A DNA stretch of 64,000 nucleotides from Gordonia rubripertincta (GCF_038024875.1 NZ_CP136136.1:558001-622000), one strand, 5' to 3'; positions 44,178 through 54,212 are shown, counted from the stretch's first letter. The notes: generated by a model from the letters alone, not told the origin. A program made the numbers and translations.

Positions 44178-46991
44178 ATGACTGTCACCACCGATGCAGA
44201 GGCCGGCGCCGCCGCCGGCACCGCGAACACCCATCAGGTGGCGCTGTCCTTCGAGGACGGGGTCACCCGATTCGTCACCTGCCGCGAGGATCAGACCGTC
44301 GCCGACGCCTCCTACCGGCAGCGCATCAACATTCCGCTCGACTGTCGCGACGGCGCCTGCGGAACATGTAAGGCGTTCTGCGAGTCCGGCGACTACGACG
44401 GCGGCACCTACATCGAGGATGCTCTCTCCGACGACGAATCGGCACAGGGTTTTGCGCTGCCGTGCTGCATGAAGCCGAAATCCGATCTGGTGCTGCAGAT
44501 CGCGGCCACCTCGGACGTCGCGAAGACACAGGCCGCGAGGTTCACCGGCACCGTCGTCGGGCTCGATCGTCTCTCGGAGTCGACGATGCGCCTGGAGATC
44601 CGGATCGAGAACCGCGGACAGTTGGCGTTCCTTCCCGGCCAGTACGTGAACATCGAGGTCCCCGGTAGCGATGACGGCGACGGGAATCCCATCCGGCGGT
44701 CGTACTCCTTCGCCAACGGGCCACACGAGGACCGACTGGTCTTCCTGATCAAGCTCACCCCGGGCGGGGCGATGTCGACGTATCTGACCGACCGCGCCAC
44801 CCAGGGCGAGGAGATCAGCTTCACCGGGCCGCACGGTTCGTTCTTCCTTCGCGAGGCCACCCGCCCGGTGCTGTTGCTGGCCGGCGGCACCGGCCTGGCC
44901 CCGATCCTGTCGATGCTGCGAAAGCTGCACGCCGACAACAGCCGTCGGAAGGTACACCTGATCTACGGTGTCTCCACCGACACCGACCTGGTCGCGACCG
45001 ACGAGATCGAGTACTTCGCCGACAAGTTGCCGGGCTTCACCTGGGACCACTGTGTCTCGGACCCGGCCAGCTCGGCGACCAACAAGGGTTATGTGATGAG
45101 CCTGATCGAACCGGCTCATCTCTACGACGGCGACGTCGCGATCTACCTCTGCGGTCCGCCGCCCATGGTCGAGGCCGTGCGCAAGCACGTCGCGCAGGCC
45201 GGGATCGAACCGACCGGCTTCTACTACGAGAAGTTCGCGCTGGCCGCCAAGCCCACGGCCGCCGCGGAGAACGAGGTCGCCGGGGCCGAGACCGACGAGT
45301 CTGCTCCGGTCGTCGTGGCGGCGGCGACTGGTCGTGCGGCGGTGGAAGAGCTCCTATTCGCAACCGACGCCCGCGCGGTCGCGGGACAGCTGACGCTGCC
45401 GGCTGCCGAACTCGACAGCCGGCCGGGACCCCAATCCGGCACCCCCGACGACGACTCGCTCGTACGCGTTGCCGGACAACAGATGTGGCGCGGCGGGATC
45501 GGCGGCCCGGACCTCGATCCCGACGACGGCGCGATCCGGCCGACGGTGTCGGACGCGACCGGGACCGTGCGCACGATCGCCGGGCAGGAGATGTTCGCGG
45601 CGTCGGACCTCACCCAGCTACACGCTTCCGGTCCGACTCCCGCGCCGGTCACCGGAACCCCGCACGAGGACACCGCTTCCGCCGAGCCCGTCACCGCTCC
45701 GACCGTGGTCGGTTCGCAGGGTTATCAGATCGGTGAGGAACACCCGGCCATCCACGAGTCGGACGCCCTGTTCGAGGCGCGTGCCGCGCTCGAACTGGGC
45801 GCGCTGGAACTGACCTTCGGCCGCCTGAACACCAAGCAGCTGACCGGCTACCGGTTGCTCGCCGACGCCACCGTGCCCTACGTCGACGGGGACCGGTTCG
45901 TCGATGCCGCCCAGTACACCGAGACCAACGCCGCCTTCCACGACTACCTGTTCACGCTCACGGGCAACGACCACCTGCTCGAGGCCTACAAGGCCCTCGG
46001 GGTGAAGGGCCGGATGACCGAGGTGCTGCGCAACGCGACGTGGTGCCACCCGCTGTGCGCACAGGACCATCTCGACATCGTGTCGGCCTTCGAATCCGGC
46101 GACCACGACGCCGCCCGGGAGCTGATCGCCGCTCATGCCGAACGGTCCAAGCAGACGATGCGTCGTGCGATGGCCGACGAGATGACTTCGCGCCGACCGC
46201 GTTTCGTCACCCCCGGCCGCTTCGCCGGCAAGGTCGTGGTGATCACCGGCGCCGCACAGGGAATCGGTGAACAGGCCGCGCGCCGGATCAGCGCCGAAGG
46301 CGGAAAGGTCGTCCTGGCCGACCGGTCGGACCTCGTCGAGGAGGTCGCGCGTGACCTCGAGTCGACCGGTCCCGGGGCGGTGTCGGCGATCGCGGACCTG
46401 GAGTCCTACGACGGCGCCGAGTCGGTGGTCCGCCGGGCCATCGCCTCCTACGGCCGCGTCGACGTGCTGATCAACAACGTCGGCGGGGCGATCAACTTCA
46501 AACCGTTCACCGAGTTCACCGACGCACAGATCCGGGCGGAGATCGACCGGTCCCTGATGACCACGCTGTACTCGTGCCGAGCTGTTCTGCCGTCGATGAT
46601 CGACAACGGCGGCGGGGTGATCGTCAACGTCTCCTCCGCCGCGACCCGCGGAATCCATCGCATCCCCTACTCGGCCGCCAAGGGCGCCGTCAACGCGATG
46701 ACCGCGTCGCTGGCGATGGAATACGCCGACGCCGGTGTCCGCGTGGTGGCCGCTGCGCCCGGTGGCACCGAGGCCCCGCCCCGCCGGATCTCCCGCGGCA
46801 CCCCCGAGCCGCGGAACGAGACCGAGGCGCAGTGGTATCAGGCCCACATCGATCAGACCAAGGCGTCGTCCCTGATGAACCGATACGGGACGCTCGACGA
46901 GCAGGCCGCGGCGATCTGTTTCCTGGCGTCGGACGAGGCGTCGTACATCACCGGCACGGTCCTGCCGGTCGCGGGCGGCGACCAGGGATAG
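44178..46991 (+). CDS. benC: benzoate dioxygenase reductase - FCD domain - benzoate cis-diol dehydrogenase fusion (BenC-FCD-BenD)
   Basis: One open frame of 937 codons from ATG 44178 (AAGAGGA upstream). Residues 20-100: plant-type [2Fe-2S] ferredoxin (Cys56, Cys61, Cys64, Cys96 or 97). 120-352: FAD/NAD reductase (RRSYSFANG near 173-181, AGGTGLAP 235-242, CGPPPM 325-330). 353-525: low-complexity linker with three AGQ motifs (402, 432, 468). 530-668: FCD ligand-binding domain of GntR regulators with candidate metal His588, His631 and His653, but no winged helix. 669-937: SDR dehydrogenase (TGAAQGIG 690-697, YSAAK 831-835) corresponding to BenD, which makes catechol and CO2 from the cis-diol. 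ATG 46182 could start a separate 269-residue BenD but has no clear ribosome site. Confidence 0.9.
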   Translation: MTVTTDAEAGAAAGTANTHQVALSFEDGVTRFVTCREDQTVADASYRQRINIPLDCRDGACGTCKAFCESGDYDGGTYIEDALSDDESAQGFALPCCMKPKSDLVLQIAATSDVAKTQAARFTGTVVGLDRLSESTMRLEIRIENRGQLAFLPGQYVNIEVPGSDDGDGNPIRRSYSFANGPHEDRLVFLIKLTPGGAMSTYLTDRATQGEEISFTGPHGSFFLREATRPVLLLAGGTGLAPILSMLRKLHADNSRRKVHLIYGVSTDTDLVATDEIEYFADKLPGFTWDHCVSDPASSATNKGYVMSLIEPAHLYDGDVAIYLCGPPPMVEAVRKHVAQAGIEPTGFYYEKFALAAKPTAAAENEVAGAETDESAPVVVAAATGRAAVEELLFATDARAVAGQLTLPAAELDSRPGPQSGTPDDDSLVRVAGQQMWRGGIGGPDLDPDDGAIRPTVSDATGTVRTIAGQEMFAASDLTQLHASGPTPAPVTGTPHEDTASAEPVTAPTVVGSQGYQIGEEHPAIHESDALFEARAALELGALELTFGRLNTKQLTGYRLLADATVPYVDGDRFVDAAQYTETNAAFHDYLFTLTGNDHLLEAYKALGVKGRMTEVLRNATWCHPLCAQDHLDIVSAFESGDHDAARELIAAHAERSKQTMRRAMADEMTSRRPRFVTPGRFAGKVVVITGAAQGIGEQAARRISAEGGKVVLADRSDLVEEVARDLESTGPGAVSAIADLESYDGAESVVRRAIASYGRVDVLINNVGGAINFKPFTEFTDAQIRAEIDRSLMTTLYSCRAVLPSMIDNGGGVIVNVSSAATRGIHRIPYSAAKGAVNAMTASLAMEYADAGVRVVAAAPGGTEAPPRRISRGTPEPRNETEAQWYQAHIDQTKASSLMNRYGTLDEQAAAICFLASDEASYITGTVLPVAGGDQG

Positions 46992-47034
46992 GAACCCGAG
47001 GCCACCGGCGTCCACGGTTACCTACCATGGAGCG

Positions 47035-49720
47035 ATGATGGTCACTGCCGCATGTGTCGGTCGGGACCGCGAGATCGACGTGTTGTCGTCGCGGCTCCGC
47101 ACCGTTTCCGGGGCGGAACTGATCGCCATCTCCGGGAATCCGGGTTGCGGCAAGTCGACCCTGCTCACCCACCTCGTCCAGTACCACCTGGCGTCCCCGG
47201 ACGCCGGCACCTCGTTGTGGGCACGGGTCTCGCCCTGGCAGGCCGCCACTCCGGGTTCGCTGATCCGTCAACTCCTCCAGGACCAGCAGGTCGAGCCGGA
47301 TCGCGCCGGCGATCTCGTGGACGCCCTACTCGAGGCGACGACGTCGGATGGCCCGGTGCTCGTGGCTGTCGACGACGCCGACCTCGCCGACGAGGAGTCG
47401 CTCCACGCGTTGGTGACGCTGATCCGGGAGCACCGGGCACGTCGCATCCTCGTCGTCGTGACGACAGCTCGGCCCGGCACCCGCCTCGCCGGACAGGCCT
47501 TCGACGAGCTGCGACTCGAGGGGGTCGATGCACAGGGCACCGCGGATCTGGCCGGACAGCGCGGCATCGTGCTCCATCCCGCGATGCGCGCGGAACTGAC
47601 CCGGCACACGTCGGGCAATCCACGAGACATCGTGGCCCTGCTCGACGAGGTACCGGCCGGGACCTGGTCACGCAGTGACGCCCAGCTCCCGGCCCCCGCA
47701 CACGTCGTCCGTGCGGTGCGCGAGCGACTCCCGGAGTCTGGCACGCCCGCCCGCGCGCTCATCGAGGCGCTCGCGATACTCGATGTCGCCGAACCACTCT
47801 CGACCGCTCTGGCCCTCGCCGGCGTCGAGGACCCGCTGGCGGCGATCGACGACGCGCGACGCACCGGTCTGGTCACCTCCGACGGCGCGCTGACGCCCGC
47901 CGAGGTGCAGCCCCGGATCGTCACCCCCCTGGTGCGCGCCGCCATCCTCGAGGTCCTGGGGATGAAGGCCGTGGGCGCTGCGCACCGACGGGCGGCCGAC
48001 GTGGTCGTCGATCCGGCGCGCCGGCTCCATCACCGGGTGGCCGCCACCCCGACCGCCGATGCCGGTCTCGCCGACGACCTGGCCGATCTCGCCCGCATGC
48101 GCGGTGCCGACGGCGCATGGGCGGAGGCCGCCGGTCTCTACCGCCAGTCGGGCCGGCTCACGCCCGATCCGCTCGAGCGCGACACCCGAGTGACCCTCGC
48201 GGTCGATTCGCTTCTCGCCGCGGGTGATTGCACCGGTGCCGGCGCCTTGGTCCCGACGGTGGAGAGCTTGCGCGAGACACCGCTGCGCAATGCGACGCTG
48301 GCGTACCTGGCCATCCTGCGGGGACGCTCGGCGGAAGCGCAGCTGCGCCTCGATCGCGCCTGGGACATCGTCAACGTCGATCGTGAACCCGACGTGGCCG
48401 CCCTGATCGCCCAGCGCCGCGTGTTGCACAACCTCGTACGGTGCCAGGGCGCCGAGTTGGTGACCTGGGCCGATCGGGCGATCACGATGGCCGGGAGCGG
48501 GTCGGCGGCCCGCGTGGAGGCCGCGGTCATCCGTGGGCTCGGATTGGCGTGGTCGGGGCATCCCGACGCCGCCCGCGCCGAGTACGATTCGGTCTCCGAA
48601 CAGATCCGGTACGGCGCGCAGGCGCAGCGCGCGATCATGGGTCGCGGGTGGTTGCAGCTGGGACTCGACGAGATCGACGCCGCCCGAACCAATCTCGAGA
48701 CCGCCGTGTCGATGGCACAGTTGGGCGGTTCCACGCGCATCTCGATGTGGGCGGTGGCCTGGCTGGCACGGGTGCAGTTCCTCACCGGCGACTGGGACGA
48801 GGCCATGCGCAACGTGGAAGCCGGCCATGGGCTGGCACGATCCAGTGGCATCGCGCTGACGACGCCGCTGCTGAACTGGACGGCGAGCCAGATTCATTCG
48901 CTGCGGGGCGACTGGGAGGAAGCTCACCGCAGTGTCGCCGAGAACACCACCTCCGCGGGCGATTACGAGATCATGCGCATCCCGGACATGCTGGCACGTG
49001 CTCAGCTCGCCGAGGCCGCGGCGGATTACGGAAAGGTCCGGCGCATCCTCGCACCGCTGAGAACGATGTCCGAGAGCGTCCCCGCGCTGTCCGAACCCGG
49101 CCTGTGGCCCTGGGGTGGACGTACTGGCGAATGCCCTCGTCCTGGAGGGTCAATACGACGCGGCCGACGATCTGCTCCGGGCCTACGAGAAACGGTCGGA
49201 GGAACGCGGACACCGCTCGTCTGCCGCCCGGATGAAGTACGCGCGCGGACGGTTCCTCGGTGCCACCGGCGACATACACGGTGCGCGTCGGACTTTCGAG
49301 GAGGGCATCGAACTCCTCGACGGCCTCGGGCTCCGCTACGACCAGGCGCGGGTCAATTTCGCGTACGGCCAGACGTTGCGACGGGCAGGCAAACGACGCG
49401 CCGCCGACGCCGTCATCGGGACCGCCCGCGATCTGTACGTCTCGCTGGGCGCGACGACCTACGTGGAGCGCTGCGACCGCGAGTTGAAGGCCGGCGGCCT
49501 GGCGGTCTCACGCGTCGAGAATGCCCACGCCGCGAAGGACGTCGCCGAGCTCACCCCGCAGGAGGAAGCGGTGACCGCGCTCGTGGCGCGTGGGCTCTCC
49601 AACCGTGAGGTGGCTGCCGAACTGTTCATCTCGCCCAAGACCGTGCAGTACCACCTGACCCGGATCTACGCGAAGCTCGGACTGCGGTCACGGTCGGAGC
49701 TGGCGGCCTCGCGCCGTTGA
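47035..49720 (+). CDS. benR: LuxR-family ATP-binding regulator, BenR-like (one frameshift in this sequence)
   Basis: Large LuxR-type regulator of about 894 residues, 43 bases after the ben fusion gene. N-terminal AAA/STAND-type ATPase: Walker A GNPGCGKST near residues 32-40 and Walker B-like VLVAVDDADLAD; a helical TPR-like middle; C-terminal HTH LTPQEEAVTALVARGLSNRE to KTVQYHLTRIYAKLGLRSRS. The frame breaks at the G4 run 49112-49115 (CTGGGGTG); removing one G joins GLWPW to VDVLANALVLEGQ. Corynebacterium glutamicum has a LuxR-type benR just after benD, which supports the name. Start ATG 47035; ATG 47038 is equally possible. Confidence 0.85.
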
Positions 49721-49775
49721 GAGACCGCCATCTCCGACCCTGATCGCAGGTTCGGTCGACCGCTGCGTACCGGCC

Positions 49776-50429
49776 TCAGACCGCGGCGTGCACCGCGGTG
49801 CGATCGGTCACCGGGGCACCGGTCTTCTCGACGACGGTGGCGAAGTCGACACCGGGAGCCAGTTCCACGACCTCGAAACCCGTTCCGGCGACGTCGAACA
49901 CGCCCAGGTCGGTGATGACGCGGCTCACCACGCTCCGGCCGGTCAGCGGCAGGGCGCAGTGCTCGAGGAGCTTCGGCTCCCCCTTCTTGGTGACGTGCTC
50001 CATGAGCACGATCACCTTGCCGGCCCCGTTGACGAGGTCCATGGCGCCGCCGATCCCCTTCACGAGCGCGCCGGGCACCATCCAGTTGGCGAGGTCGCCG
50101 TTCATCGCCACCTGCATCCCACCGAGGACGGCCACGTCGACGTGCCCGCCGCGGATCATCGCGAAACTGGTGGCGGAGTCGAAGTACGACGCCCCGGGCA
50201 GCACGGACACGGTCTGCTTGCCGGCGTTGATCAGGTCGGGATCGACCTCGTCGTCGTACGGGAAGGGGCCGACGCCGAGGATGCCGTTCTCGGCGTGGAG
50301 GTAGATCCCCGAGTCGTCGGGCAACTGGTCGGGAATCAGGGTCGGCAGACCGATCCCCAGGTTGACGTAGTCGCCGCGGGTGAGTTCCTTTGCCGCTCGG
50401 GCGGCCATCTCGTTCCGGTTCCAGGTCAT
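49776..50429 (-). CDS. pcaJ: 3-oxoadipate CoA-transferase, beta subunit
   Basis: With PcaI it moves CoA from succinyl-CoA to 3-oxoadipate. 217 residues. The catalytic Glu is in [11 protein letters not shown], and the G-G-H-V-D and [11 protein letters not shown] segments are those of SCOT-type B subunits. ATG 50429 lies 9 bases after pcaI. SCOT proteins for acetoacetate look similar; the operon with pcaD and pcaF decides for oxoadipate. Last gene of pcaF-pcaD-pcaI-pcaJ. Confidence 0.9.
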   Translation of the reverse strand: MTWNRNEMAARAAKELTRGDYVNLGIGLPTLIPDQLPDDSGIYLHAENGILGVGPFPYDDEVDPDLINAGKQTVSVLPGASYFDSATSFAMIRGGHVDVAVLGGMQVAMNGDLANWMVPGALVKGIGGAMDLVNGAGKVIVLMEHVTKKGEPKLLEHCALPLTGRSVVSRVITDLGVFDVAGTGFEVVELAPGVDFATVVEKTGAPVTDRTAVHAAV

Positions 50430-50438
50430 GGCGGTCTC

Positions 50439-51221
50439 CTATACGGTTGCGGCGGTCGGGCGCTCGCGGATGGTGCGCTTCTCGATTCCCTTGCGCAAGG
50501 CCTGTTCCGGGGTCAGTTCGAGAACGCGCTGGACGAAGATGCCGGGGAGATGGATCTCGTCGGGCCCGAGTTCGCCGACCTCCACGACCTTTTCCGCCTC
50601 GACGATCGTCGTGCGGCCCGACATCGCGGCCGGCGGATTGAAATTGCGTGCCGCGGCGTGGAATCTGCAGTTTCCGGCCCTGTCCACGACGGCGGCGCGC
50701 ACCAGTGCGTAGTCGGTGACGATCGCTTCCTCGAGCACCATCGGCTTGCCGTTGAAGGTGCGGACCTCCTTGGGCGGGGAGGCCTCGGCGACGGTGCCGT
50801 CGGCGTTGTAGCGCCACGGCAGTCCGCCCTCTTCGACGAGGGTGCCGACACCGGTGGGGGTGAAGAAGGCGCCGATTCCGCTGCCGCCGGCGCGCATCCG
50901 CTCGGCGAGGGTGCCCTGCGGGGTGAGTTCGACGGTGACCTCACCGGAGAGGAACTGGCGCCCGAACTCCTTGTTCTCGCCGATGTAGGAGGCGATCACT
51001 TTGTCGATACGGCGGTTCTCGAGAAGCAGACCGAGACCCGCGCCGTCGACACCGCAGTTGTTGGAGACGATGGTCAGGTTCTTCGCGCCCTGCGCGAGGA
51101 GGGCGTCGATGAGAAAGCCGGGGATGCCGGCGAGGCCGAAACCGCCCACCGCGAGGCTTGCACCGTCGGGAATGTCGGCGACGGCATCGGCTGCCGAGGC
51201 GACCACTTTGTCGTAACTCAT
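50439..51221 (-). CDS. pcaI: 3-oxoadipate CoA-transferase, alpha subunit
   Basis: Alpha subunit of the SCOT-type transferase, 260 residues: CoA-binding glycine-rich GGFGLAGIPGFLIDAL, NNCGVDGAGLGLLL, and ASYIGENKEF. ATG 51221 overlaps the pcaD stop (ATGA, 51221-51218), which indicates coupled translation. The open frame runs further upstream inside pcaD, but only this start gives the family N-terminus MSYDKVVASAADAV. Confidence 0.92.
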   Translation of the reverse strand: MSYDKVVASAADAVADIPDGASLAVGGFGLAGIPGFLIDALLAQGAKNLTIVSNNCGVDGAGLGLLLENRRIDKVIASYIGENKEFGRQFLSGEVTVELTPQGTLAERMRAGGSGIGAFFTPTGVGTLVEEGGLPWRYNADGTVAEASPPKEVRTFNGKPMVLEEAIVTDYALVRAAVVDRAGNCRFHAAARNFNPPAAMSGRTTIVEAEKVVEVGELGPDEIHLPGIFVQRVLELTPEQALRKGIEKRTIRERPTAATV

Positions 51222-51991
51222 TGCTGCTCCAGGTGTTCGATCAGGGCGGGGTTGATGATGTCGGGCTGCTGGGCGTTCGCCAGGTGGGCGGCGTCGGGCA
51301 CGACGAGGAGGCGGCCGTTCTGCACGTTGTCCGCGATCTCCTCGAGTTTGGCCGGCGGCGTCGCGGGGTCGTCGGCGCCTGCGATCGCGAGCACCGGCGC
51401 GGTGATCGACGGCAGGTCGCCGCGGAGATCCATCTCGGCGATGACCTCGCAGCACGAGGCATACCCCTCGGCCGGGGTCGCGGCCACCATGTCCTCGTGG
51501 AACTTTCGTGAACTGCCGTAGGTACTCAGGTACTCGGGTGTGAACCACCGCTGCACAACGGACTCGGCGACGGCACCGGTTCCCTGGTCACGCACCATGG
51601 CGGCCCGGTCGAGCCAGGCCTCCCGCGGCGAGAGCTGAGCCCCGGTGCAGAACAACGACACCCGGTCGACCCGTTCGGGATTGCGCGCGGCGACCCGCAT
51701 CATGGTCATGCCGCCGAGGGAGAGACCCACGAGATGCGCGCGCTCGATGTCGAGACGGTCGAGCAGGGCGATGACGTCGTCGGCGAGATCGTCGATCGTG
51801 TACGGCCCTTGCGGAACCGGGGACTCACCGTGACCGCGGGTGTCGTAGCGGACGACGCGGAACCGTGCCTCGAGGGCGGCCAGCTGCGCATCCCACATGC
51901 GGTGCGTGGACCCGAGCGAGTTCGACAGGACCACCGCGGGACCATCGGTGCGTCCGGAGACGACGGCGTGCACCTGCACCGGGGCGCTCAT
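51218..51991 (-). CDS. pcaD: 3-oxoadipate enol-lactonase
   Basis: Alpha/beta hydrolase that opens the enol-lactone made by CatC to 3-oxoadipate. 257 residues: VVLSNSLGSTHRMWD (oxyanion and N-S-L-G-S-x-x-x-W signature of the family), nucleophile GLSLGG, acid in AGADDPATP and His in DAAHLANA. It is not fused to the decarboxylase PcaC (no PcaL fusion as in many actinobacteria), consistent with the catechol branch, which needs no PcaC. ATG 51991 overlaps the pcaF stop by four bases. Confidence 0.93.
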   Translation of the reverse strand: MSAPVQVHAVVSGRTDGPAVVLSNSLGSTHRMWDAQLAALEARFRVVRYDTRGHGESPVPQGPYTIDDLADDVIALLDRLDIERAHLVGLSLGGMTMMRVAARNPERVDRVSLFCTGAQLSPREAWLDRAAMVRDQGTGAVAESVVQRWFTPEYLSTYGSSRKFHEDMVAATPAEGYASCCEVIAEMDLRGDLPSITAPVLAIAGADDPATPPAKLEEIADNVQNGRLLVVPDAAHLANAQQPDIINPALIEHLEQQ

Positions 51992-53223
51992 CGGGTCGCC
52001 TCGAAGATCGCGGCGAGGCCCTGTCCGCCACCGATGCACATGGTCTCGAGGACGTAGCGCGCCTCTCGACGGCGGGCCTCGTAGGCGGCGGTGGCGAGGA
52101 TCCGGCCGCCTGTCGCGCCGATCGGATGGCCCAGGGAGATCCCGGAACCGTTGGGGTTCAGACGTTCGTCGCCGGCATCGATCTTCCATTCGTCGAGGCA
52201 GGCGAGGACCTGCGCGGCGAATGCCTCGTTGAGTTCGATCAGGTCCATCTCGTCGAGGGTGAGGTCGGCGCGGTTCAGTGCGGCCGCAGTGGCGCCGACC
52301 GGGCCGATGCCCATCGTCTCGGGCTCGCAGCCGGTCACGGCCCAGGAACGCAGGGCGAGAAGCGGTTCCAGTCCACGACGCCGTGCTTCGGCGCGGGTGG
52401 TCACCACGCACATGGCCGCGCCGTCGTTCTGTCCCGAGGCGTTGCCCGCGGTGACCGTGGACTCCGCGTCGAGCTTGAGCCGGATGGGGCGCAGCTTGCC
52501 GAGGGATTCCGCGGTGGCATCGGCGCGCGGGTGCTCGTCACGGTCGACGACGGTGTCGGGCTTGCCGCGGCGTCCGGGGATCGTGACCGGGACGAGTTCG
52601 TCTGAGAAGCGGCCCTCCTCGTGTGCGGTGACGGCCCGGTGGTGCGACCGCGCGGCGTACTCGTCCTGGTCGGCGCGGGAGATGCCGTACTTCGCGCGTA
52701 GATTCTCGGCGGTCTCGATCATGCCGCCGGGCACCGGATGCGACTCGCCGCCGGCGGTGAGACGTCCACGATCGAGGCGGTCCATCAGCTCGACGCCGCC
52801 CTGTTTGATCCCCGAGCGCAGACCGAGCGCGTAGTGCTCGACATTCGACATCGACTCGGCACCACCGGCGACCACGAGACGCGCACCGCCGGTCGCCACC
52901 GACGACGCGGCGGTCAGGATGGCCTGCAGGCCCGAGCCGCATCGACGGTCGATCTGCATGCCGGGGACACCGACGCCCAGACCGGCGTCGAGTGCGGCGA
53001 TCCGGCCGAGGGCCGGCGACTCACCGCTCGCGTATCCCTGTCCGAGGATGACGTCGTCGATGTCGCCCTCACCGAGTCCGGTGCGCGATGCCAGTTCCTT
53101 CAGCAGGTCGGTGGCCAGACGGGTGACCGGCACGGAAGCGAGTGCCCCGCCCATGCGCCCGACGGGGGTGCGCAGGGGCGAACAGAGAACGATGTCGGTG
53201 TCCGCGGTAGTCGAAGAAGCCAT
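51988..53223 (-). CDS. pcaF: 3-oxoadipyl-CoA thiolase
   Basis: Cleaves 3-oxoadipyl-CoA with CoA to succinyl-CoA and acetyl-CoA. 411 residues. Nucleophilic Cys in RRCGSGLQAI, His in LGHPIGATGG and second Cys in ETMCIGGGQG; the NPNGSG turn and N-E-A-F-A-A motif are present. ATG 53223. First gene of the leftward pca operon and divergent from a LysR gene. A general acetyl-CoA acetyltransferase would look similar; the operon supports PcaF. Confidence 0.92.
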   Translation of the reverse strand: MASSTTADTDIVLCSPLRTPVGRMGGALASVPVTRLATDLLKELASRTGLGEGDIDDVILGQGYASGESPALGRIAALDAGLGVGVPGMQIDRRCGSGLQAILTAASSVATGGARLVVAGGAESMSNVEHYALGLRSGIKQGGVELMDRLDRGRLTAGGESHPVPGGMIETAENLRAKYGISRADQDEYAARSHHRAVTAHEEGRFSDELVPVTIPGRRGKPDTVVDRDEHPRADATAESLGKLRPIRLKLDAESTVTAGNASGQNDGAAMCVVTTRAEARRRGLEPLLALRSWAVTGCEPETMGIGPVGATAAALNRADLTLDEMDLIELNEAFAAQVLACLDEWKIDAGDERLNPNGSGISLGHPIGATGGRILATAAYEARRREARYVLETMCIGGGQGLAAIFEATR

Positions 53224-53250
53224 GCACCCAGCCTAGGGACCTGCAGCTAT

Positions 53251-53266
53251 ATGGAGAAGTATCCAT
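53251..53266. promoter_or_regulatory. inverted repeat between pcaF and the divergent LysR gene
   Basis: ATGGA (53251-53255) and TCCAT (53262-53266) around six bases, within the 90-base gap between the two start codons. The gap is locally AT-rich (CTATATGG, CATATTTG). It is a candidate LysR site; the geometry is not the standard T-N11-A. Confidence 0.35.
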
Positions 53267-53313
53267 TTGGCCACCTTTCATATTTGTGGAGTATCAATCG
53301 GTAGGATGACCGC

Positions 53314-54204
53314 ATGGAGCTGCGCCACCTGCGGTACTTTCGCGCGGTCGCCGAGGAGTTGCACTTCGGCCGCGCGGCCCAACGCCTGCACATCGCCCAG
53401 CCGCCGCTGTCCCAGCAGATCCGTCAGCTCGAGGAAGAACTCGGCATCGCCCTGCTCGTCCGTTCGACACGTCGCGTCGAACTGACCGCCGCCGGTGAGG
53501 ACTACCTCCGGCAGGTCGAGGCCATCCTCGACTCCGTGGACGCCGCAGGTCGTCGAGCACAACGCATCGCCGACGGCCGTCAGGGCAACCTCGCGATCGG
53601 CTGCGTCGGGTCGGCGACCTACTCGCTGCTCCCCCGCTTCGTGCGCGCCCTGCGCGACGAGTTGCCCGACGTGGATGTCAGCGTCCGCGGCGAGATGCTG
53701 GCCCCCGAACAGCTAGCGGCACTGGAGTCGGGCGACATCGACCTGGCGCTGCTGCGCATGCCCGTCGAGACACGTGGCCTCCACGTCGAGTCGATCCGGA
53801 AGGACCGGCTGATCGTCGCGCTCCCCGCGGACCATCCGCTCGCCGACACCCCGGACGACCGGACCGTGGACATCGCGCAACTCCGTGGCGATGACTTCAT
53901 CTCGCACGTGGGTGGCGGAAGGTCGGTGATCGCCGGAGTCCTGGCCGCCGCGTCGGAGCGCGCGGGTTTCGTGCCGCGTATCCGGCACGAGGTCGAGGAG
54001 ACATCGACGCTCGTGACGCTGGTCGCGGCCGGACTCGGAGTGGCGATCGTGCCCGAACCGACCTCGGCGCTCGGCGTGGCCGGCGTCGTCTACCGACCCC
54101 TGTCCGCACCGATCGACCAGGTGGCCCTGGCGGCCGCCTACGCGGCGGCTCGTCGAACCCCGCTCATCGAACGGGCGGTCGCGGTTCTGCGCACGCTCTC
54201 CTGA
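53314..54204 (+). CDS. LysR-family regulator, probable regulator of the pca operon
   Basis: LysR-type protein of 296 residues, divergent from pcaF by 90 bases. The DNA-binding part (MELRHLRYFRAVAEELHFG onward) is strikingly like that of the catR product (MELRHLRYFAAVAETCHFG), including AQPxLSxxIRQLExEL and the TRxVxLTxAG stretch, so the two regulators probably arose by duplication within this pathway. The inducer domain ends normally. Inducer by analogy muconate or 3-oxoadipate; not shown by the sequence. Confidence 0.85.
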   Translation: MELRHLRYFRAVAEELHFGRAAQRLHIAQPPLSQQIRQLEEELGIALLVRSTRRVELTAAGEDYLRQVEAILDSVDAAGRRAQRIADGRQGNLAIGCVGSATYSLLPRFVRALRDELPDVDVSVRGEMLAPEQLAALESGDIDLALLRMPVETRGLHVESIRKDRLIVALPADHPLADTPDDRTVDIAQLRGDDFISHVGGGRSVIAGVLAAASERAGFVPRIRHEVEETSTLVTLVAAGLGVAIVPEPTSALGVAGVVYRPLSAPIDQVALAAAYAAARRTPLIERAVAVLRTLS

Positions 54205-54212
54205 ACGCGGCA

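Noticed and set aside
46121..46200. benC-benD fusion as a homopolymer artefact
   Set aside because: There is no run of three or more equal bases around the junction, and the residues on both sides look family-like in this frame. It still needs confirmation by independent reads.
49788..51521. 577-codon open frame opposite pcaJ and pcaI
   Set aside because: Antisense shadow; both minus-strand subunits are complete with catalytic residues.
51218..52411. Long upstream extension of pcaD into pcaF
   Set aside because: The extra codons are the out-of-frame reading of pcaF; ATG 51991 with the ATGA overlap gives the normal family N-terminus.
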